This document shows, piece after piece, positions 5,470 through 9,725 of a stretch of 9,725 bases of DNA. This DNA is from an uncultured Eubacteriales bacterium (GTDB lineage: Bacteria > Bacillota > Clostridia > Christensenellales > Borkfalkiaceae): contig USOJ01000022.1 in the NCBI GenBank assembly GCA_900556195.1, forward strand, positions 1 through 9,725. Direction: 5' to 3'. Position 1 is the first letter of the stretch, and each line of letters opens with the position of its first letter. Made by a program: the position numbers and the translations under genes. The notes beneath the pieces were generated by a model. It had not been told where the DNA came from. It saw only the letters and a program-made list of their open reading frames with translations, and made no database searches.

Positions 5470-6557
5470 ATATCTTCACGAAATTGAAAAACGCTAAATA
5501 CGTTCAGAAATTTATTATTACTCTTTCGATAAGCCTTTTGATTATTATCGCAGGCGTGGTAATGACTTGCGTCAAGGGTATGAACTTAGGTATCGAGTTT
5601 ACGGGCGGTATTAAAGTATCGGTCGAGGCGGACGACGTTACCGATAAGAAAGAATTCGAAAACACTCTCAGAAAGTGGCTCGAAGGCGACCGCGGCGTCA
5701 GCGAAACGGGCGAAAGCAAAAATCCCGATAACAAAAAGTTTGAAATCAAAAACGTTACCGTTAACGGCAACAACTACGTAGTCGTTCTCGGAACGACGAT
5801 GACCGAAAACGGTAAGAAAGTTAATATGCTCACCACGAAAGCGAAATTTAAGTCCGGTGAGAAAGAAATTACGGGTTACGTTGCTCAAAGAGAATCGCAG
5901 GAGATAAATTCCGAACTTACGACCTATTTGCAGGAAAAGTATAATGCGGGCGTTACGGTATCCTCTTCTTTCGTCGGTAACGAATCGGCGAAATGGGTGC
6001 TTAAATCCGCGATTATAGCGGTTGCGGTTGCCATAGCGGTAATTCTCGTATATATAGCGATACGGTTCACGTTGTTGTCCGGTCTTGCGGCAATACTTGC
6101 GCTCATCCATAACGTTCTGATAATGTTTGCGTTGACGTCGATATTCCAAATCTCTGTAAACCAGACCTTTATTGCCGCAATCGTTACGATAATCGGTTAT
6201 TCGATTAACTCGACGATAGTCGTATTCGATAAGATAAGGGAACTTATGAAAAAGCCGTCTTACAAAGAAGTTACGGACGTAGATATTGCGAACGAGGCAA
6301 TAGGCGCAACGTTAAAGAGAACTATTTTAACGACGATTACAACTCTCGTAATGATCGTTCTTCTCGCGGTATTCGGCACGCAGGCAATCAAAGAGTTTGC
6401 TTACCCGATAATTTTCGGTCTCGTTGCAGGTGCGTATTCTTCGATACTTCTTGCCGCTCCGACGTGGGTGTATTTAAGAAAATTATTCAAACAGGCTGAC
6501 AAAAAGCAGAAAAAGGCTAAAAACACCGATAAACCGGTCGTGGCCGAAAACGCTTAA
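5466..6557 (+). CDS. secF: Protein translocase subunit SecF
   Basis: SecF is the partner of SecD in the proton-driven SecDF complex. The product has 363 residues, longer than a minimal SecF of about 300 because of a larger periplasmic region (about 50-178). Visible: TM1 at about 14-36, the GIEFTGG motif at 42-48 (canonical GIDFTGG), TM2 180-199, TM3 203-222, TM4 232-252 with GYSINSTIVVFDKIRE, TM5 286-304 preceded by Arg285 in LKRT, and TM6 310-336. A Lys-rich cytosolic tail follows. Residue 249 is Ser where the motif usually carries Asp (YSINDTIVVFDRIRE). The SD GGGAGG at 5450-5455 lies 10 nt before ATG 5466, inside secD. The gene is followed by an intrinsic terminator, so secD-secF looks like a two-gene transcription unit. 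Confidence 0.96.
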   Translation: MNIFTKLKNAKYVQKFIITLSISLLIIIAGVVMTCVKGMNLGIEFTGGIKVSVEADDVTDKKEFENTLRKWLEGDRGVSETGESKNPDNKKFEIKNVTVNGNNYVVVLGTTMTENGKKVNMLTTKAKFKSGEKEITGYVAQRESQEINSELTTYLQEKYNAGVTVSSSFVGNESAKWVLKSAIIAVAVAIAVILVYIAIRFTLLSGLAAILALIHNVLIMFALTSIFQISVNQTFIAAIVTIIGYSINSTIVVFDKIRELMKKPSYKEVTDVDIANEAIGATLKRTILTTITTLVMIVLLAVFGTQAIKEFAYPIIFGLVAGAYSSILLAAPTWVYLRKLFKQADKKQKKAKNTDKPVVAENA

Positions 6558-6571
6558 TTGAATTTAATCGG

Positions 6572-6600
6572 GCGGGCGGAAATTTTTCCGTCCGCTTTTT
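6572..6600 (+). terminator. Intrinsic terminator after secF
   Basis: GCGGGCGGAA at 6572-6581 pairs with TTCCGTCCGC at 6586-6595, a 10-bp stem with one G-U pair and the 4-nt loop ATTT, followed by TTTTT at 6596-6600. It begins 14 nt after the secF stop and ends only 13 nt before the recJ ATG. Confidence 0.88.
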
Positions 6601-6613
6601 GCTTATAAACGTT

Positions 6614-8911
6614 ATGATATACGAAAAACAATCTCAGTCGCGCGACGAAAATTTAATAAAAGATATTTCGGAAACGTTCGGAGTTTCTGCGCGTTTTGCA
6701 AAAATTTTAACCGAACGCAATATAAACTCCGTAGAGCAGGCGAAAAAGTTTTTATATCCGTCGCTATCGGATCTCGGCGATCCGTTTTTAATGTCGGGTA
6801 TGAAAGAAGCCGTTGACAGAATAAACGCCGTTTCGCCCGAAGAAGTTATCGTCGTTTACGGCGACTACGACGTAGACGGAATATCGGCTACAACGATTTT
6901 AACTAAGTGTCTGCGTCTTATGGGCAAAACCGCATACGCCGTTATTCCCGAGCGCAGCGACGGTTACGGGTTATCTGAAGCGGTTATCGAACGGGCGCTG
7001 GAAGAGTTTTGCCCCGATTTGTTGATTACCGTCGACTGCGGCATAAGCGCGGTAAACGAAGTCGAATATCTGCAGGATCTCGGAGTAGACGTTATCGTTA
7101 CCGATCACCACGAAATCCCCGATACGTTGCCCGATTGTACGATTATCAGTTGTAAATTAGACGACGATTATAAATTTAACGGTTTATGCGGCGCGGGAGT
7201 TGCCTATAATCTTTCAAGAGCGTTGATAGGTGATAAAGCCGACGAGTTTCTCGATATGGTTGCGTTGGCAACTATGGCTGACAGTATGCCGCTTATCGGC
7301 GAAAACCGTATTTTGGTTACGGAAGGCTTAAAACGAATAAGGCAGGGTAAATGCATAGCCGCGATAAAGTCGCTTCTTAAAAACGCAAACGTAAAGGAAA
7401 TCACCGCCACGTCGCTTTCATATTCGGTTGCTCCCAGGGTCAACGCCGCCGGACGAATGGGCAATGCAAACGTCGCGCTTTCCGCATTTTTATCCGAAGA
7501 CGGGTATGAAGTCGGAGTATTTACGGAACAATTAAACCAATTCAACGCAAAAAGACAGAACGATTGCGAAGAATTATATAAAAGCGCGAAAAACAAACTT
7601 TCGAATAAATCTCCGCTCATGAAAGTAAACGTCTTGTACGATAAAAAATGGAATACGGGGCTCGTGGGTATAGTCGCCGCAAGAATAGCGGAAGAAACGG
7701 GTAAACCGACGATTTTATTTACCGAAAGCGATGGGGTATGGCACGGCAGCGCAAGATCGAATAACTCTATCAATATATTCGAAGCCTTAAAATACGCGAC
7801 GAAATATTCCGAAAATTTCGGCGGACACGCGCAAGCGGCTGGCGTTACCGTAAGATACGAAAATTTAACTGACTTTGAAAACGCTTTGGACGAATACGTT
7901 TCAAAGACATGCGATATATCCGATTTTACTTCCGTCGTCTACGTTGACGAGATCGTTAAAGAGCCTATAACGATAGGCTACGTAGAAGAGTTGGAAAAAC
8001 TCGAACCGTGCGGCGTTGAAAATCCGCGCCCGCTTTTCGCCGAATACGTAGGCAACGCATACGCAACTCCGCTTAAATACGGATCGCCGCATTTATCCCT
8101 TAAAACGAATAATTTCGATTTTATATATTTTAACGGCGTAGACGATATGAAGATTCTTAATTCCGACGTCGTAAAAGCCCTGATATACGAACCTTCCGCA
8201 TCCGTATTCAACGGCAAAAAATACGCCAAAGGGTACGTTAAAAGTTATAAAACCGAGGCTCGTTTCGACGATTATACCGATTTTTTGCTTTTCTCTTCGC
8301 AACTCGACAGCATAAGCGCAAAAACGGAAACTTATACTGAAATCGACGAAAAAACGACCGAAGAGTACATAGAAAGAGCAAAAAGAGAAATTTTCGGAAC
8401 TCTGTTTATTGCTTGTTCGTCTAAAACGGTTAAACACTACGAGGAGCAACTTCGGGGTTTGGACGTAACTACTTATTCTACGTGTAAAAAAAGTAATCTT
8501 TCTACGGTTTGTCTCGGTATAAAAGGTGAGATAACCGCTCTATATAGTCATATAGTGTTTTTGGATAAGCCGCTTAACGTGTCGCTTAACTTACCGTACG
8601 ACGTCGAAATTTCGGTTAACGTAAGTCAGAACGGTTTCGATTGTCAGGGAGTTACGGCTGACAGAAAAACACTCGGCGAAATATACCTTGCCTTGAAAAA
8701 ATCCGAAAAGAAATTCAGTTCGATCGAAGACGCTGCCGCCGTGGCGGGTAACGGTTACGGACTTAAAGAGATTGCTTTTGCAGTCAAAGTGTTCCGCGAA
8801 CTCGGTCTTATAGAAGCCAAAGGCGGTAAATTCTACGCCGTTCACGGAGCGGGTAAAAGTCTTAACGATTCCGAAATATACAGGGTAGTGTCAACGTTTA
8901 TCAACGGTTAA
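6614..8911 (+). CDS. recJ: Single-stranded-DNA-specific 5'-3' exonuclease RecJ
   Basis: RecJ degrades single-stranded DNA 5' to 3' in recombination and repair, using metal ions bound by DHH-family motifs. The product has 765 residues, close to the long Bacillus form rather than the roughly 577-residue E. coli form. Seen: YGDYDVDG at 82-89 (Asp84, Asp86, Asp88), VDCGIS, the DHH motif at 164-166, SVAPRVNAAGRMGN, the DHHA1 domain with GLVGIVAARIAEETGKP and GSARS, and GGHAQAAG at 403-410. After an OB-like region and a poorly conserved stretch, the last 70 or so residues resemble a winged helix. ATG 6614 places the N-terminus where RecJ proteins normally begin; a TTG at 6599 lies inside the terminator U-tract. 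No SD precedes the ATG. The stop is 5 nt before rel. The adenine phosphoribosyltransferase gene that often sits between recJ and rel is absent. Confidence 0.95.
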   Translation: MIYEKQSQSRDENLIKDISETFGVSARFAKILTERNINSVEQAKKFLYPSLSDLGDPFLMSGMKEAVDRINAVSPEEVIVVYGDYDVDGISATTILTKCLRLMGKTAYAVIPERSDGYGLSEAVIERALEEFCPDLLITVDCGISAVNEVEYLQDLGVDVIVTDHHEIPDTLPDCTIISCKLDDDYKFNGLCGAGVAYNLSRALIGDKADEFLDMVALATMADSMPLIGENRILVTEGLKRIRQGKCIAAIKSLLKNANVKEITATSLSYSVAPRVNAAGRMGNANVALSAFLSEDGYEVGVFTEQLNQFNAKRQNDCEELYKSAKNKLSNKSPLMKVNVLYDKKWNTGLVGIVAARIAEETGKPTILFTESDGVWHGSARSNNSINIFEALKYATKYSENFGGHAQAAGVTVRYENLTDFENALDEYVSKTCDISDFTSVVYVDEIVKEPITIGYVEELEKLEPCGVENPRPLFAEYVGNAYATPLKYGSPHLSLKTNNFDFIYFNGVDDMKILNSDVVKALIYEPSASVFNGKKYAKGYVKSYKTEARFDDYTDFLLFSSQLDSISAKTETYTEIDEKTTEEYIERAKREIFGTLFIACSSKTVKHYEEQLRGLDVTTYSTCKKSNLSTVCLGIKGEITALYSHIVFLDKPLNVSLNLPYDVEISVNVSQNGFDCQGVTADRKTLGEIYLALKKSEKKFSSIEDAAAVAGNGYGLKEIAFAVKVFRELGLIEAKGGKFYAVHGAGKSLNDSEIYRVVSTFING

Positions 8912-8916
8912 TAAAT

Positions 8917-9725
8917 ATGTATGAAGAAATTTTAAGTCAAATAGAAAAAACGTACGACGGTGAAGAACGCGAAGTGGTTAATCGCGCGTTCTACTTCGCG
9001 AAATCTGCTCATACGGGGCAAAAGCGCGCTTCGGGCGAAGAGTATTTTACTCACCCATGCGCGGTTGCGAAAATTTTGATGGATCTCGGTATGGATTATA
9101 ATACCGCGGCGGCCTCGTTTTTGCACGACGTACTCGAAGACACTCCCGTTTCGGAAGCGGATATTAAAGAGGCGTTCGGCGAAGAGATTCTCGGTCTTGT
9201 GCTGGGTGTAACGAAACTTGATAAAATCGAATTCAAGTCCAGGGAAGAAGAACAGGCTGAAAACTTCAAAAAGATTTTCGTTTCGATGGCGAAGGATATA
9301 AGGGTTATAATCATAAAACTCGCCGACAGACTTCACAATATGCGCTCTCTGAATTTCTTGTCGCAGGAAAGGCAATTGCGGATGGCGCACGAAACGCTGG
9401 ATATTTACGCGCCGCTTGCCGGCAGACTCGGGATTTCGCAAATTAAATGCGAACTTGAAGATTTGTGCCTTAAATATATAGACCCCGAGGCATACGAGTA
9501 TTTGTCGGTAAATATTAACAGCAAACTTACCGAAAGGCGAGAATTCGTCGAATCGGTAGTAGGCGAAATAAAGGAAATTCTCGAAGAATCTAATATAGAA
9601 GGCGAAGTTTTCGGCAGACCCAAGCACTTTTACAGCATCTATAAAAAGATGAAAAAGCAAAACAAGACGCTCGATCAGATTTACGATCTGACGGCGGTAC
9701 GCGTCATCGTCGGCACGGTGGACGA
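8917..9725 (+). CDS. rel: Bifunctional (p)ppGpp synthetase/hydrolase Rel (3' truncated by window edge)
   Basis: Rel makes and degrades the alarmone (p)ppGpp in the stringent response. The frame is open from ATG 8917 to the window end, giving 269 complete residues of a protein normally about 720-760 long. The hydrolase HD domain is complete and looks active: Arg37, His46 in YFTHP, His70-Asp71 in FLHDVLEDT, and Asp137 and Asn141 in ADRLHNMR. The synthetase domain begins at GRPKHFYSIYKKM (233-245) and continues to YDLTAVRVIV (256-265); its catalytic part, the TGS domain and the ACT domain are beyond the window. The gene starts 5 nt after the recJ stop with no evident SD, so it is probably co-transcribed and coupled with recJ. 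The position next to recJ fits the rel/relA gene of Bacillota. Confidence 0.95.
   Translation, partial: MYEEILSQIEKTYDGEEREVVNRAFYFAKSAHTGQKRASGEEYFTHPCAVAKILMDLGMDYNTAAASFLHDVLEDTPVSEADIKEAFGEEILGLVLGVTKLDKIEFKSREEEQAENFKKIFVSMAKDIRVIIIKLADRLHNMRSLNFLSQERQLRMAHETLDIYAPLAGRLGISQIKCELEDLCLKYIDPEAYEYLSVNINSKLTERREFVESVVGEIKEILEESNIEGEVFGRPKHFYSIYKKMKKQNKTLDQIYDLTAVRVIVGTVD

Noticed and set aside
8932..9660. A 242-codon minus-strand frame inside rel
   Set aside because: It is fully antisense to the conserved Rel hydrolase and synthetase domains, and its composition is that of a shadow frame.

Overview
The window holds a housekeeping gene cluster from a Bacillota (Firmicutes) genome, most likely an uncultured Clostridia-type bacterium. 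All genes lie on the + strand. The order is ruvB (3' part), queA, tgt, yajC, a YrzE/TIGR04086-type membrane protein, secD, secF, recJ, rel (5' part). From memory this matches the Bacillus/Clostridia order ruvAB-queA-tgt-yajC(yrbF)-yrzE-secDF-recJ-apt-rel. Separate secD and secF, strong Shine-Dalgarno (SD) sites on the secretion genes, and the TIGR04086 protein support Bacillota. I cannot place it more finely; any suggestion of a gut Christensenellales-like lineage would be a guess.

Region by region: (1) 2-784 encodes the last 260 residues of the Holliday-junction helicase subunit RuvB. (2) 771-2939 carries queA and tgt, two steps of queuosine tRNA modification; queA overlaps the end of ruvB. 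(3) 2940-3038 is an intergenic region with two candidate sigma-A promoters and a strong SD, leading into yajC, whose protein has an unusually long acidic tail. (4) A hairpin with a U-tract at 3609-3644 separates yajC from the small four-helix membrane protein, and its 3' arm contains that gene's SD. (5) 4018-4185 has a strong promoter and a 5' leader able to form alternative hairpins, then secD and secF joined by an ATGA overlap and closed by a clear terminator. (6) recJ starts 13 nt after that terminator with no SD. It is followed after 5 nt by a bifunctional (p)ppGpp synthetase/hydrolase gene cut by the window end. No intergenic stretch exceeds about 170 bases.

The genes fall into three functional groups: recombination and repair (RuvB, RecJ), tRNA queuosine synthesis (QueA, Tgt), and the Sec accessory complex (YajC, SecD, SecF), with the stringent-response enzyme last. 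I see no defence system, mobile element, CRISPR array or RNA gene, and no evidence of an undescribed multi-gene system.

The most notable signal is compositional. The ruvB segment (1-784) has 7 GGCC sites, against 2 in the remaining 8.9 kb. Its Arg and Ile codon choice also differs sharply from the adjacent queA. This points to in-place replacement of ruvB from another lineage, or to an assembly join near 740-840. Other points worth checking are the terminator/RBS hairpin, the terminator directly before an SD-less recJ, the Ser in place of the usual Asp in SecF TM4, and the missing apt gene.
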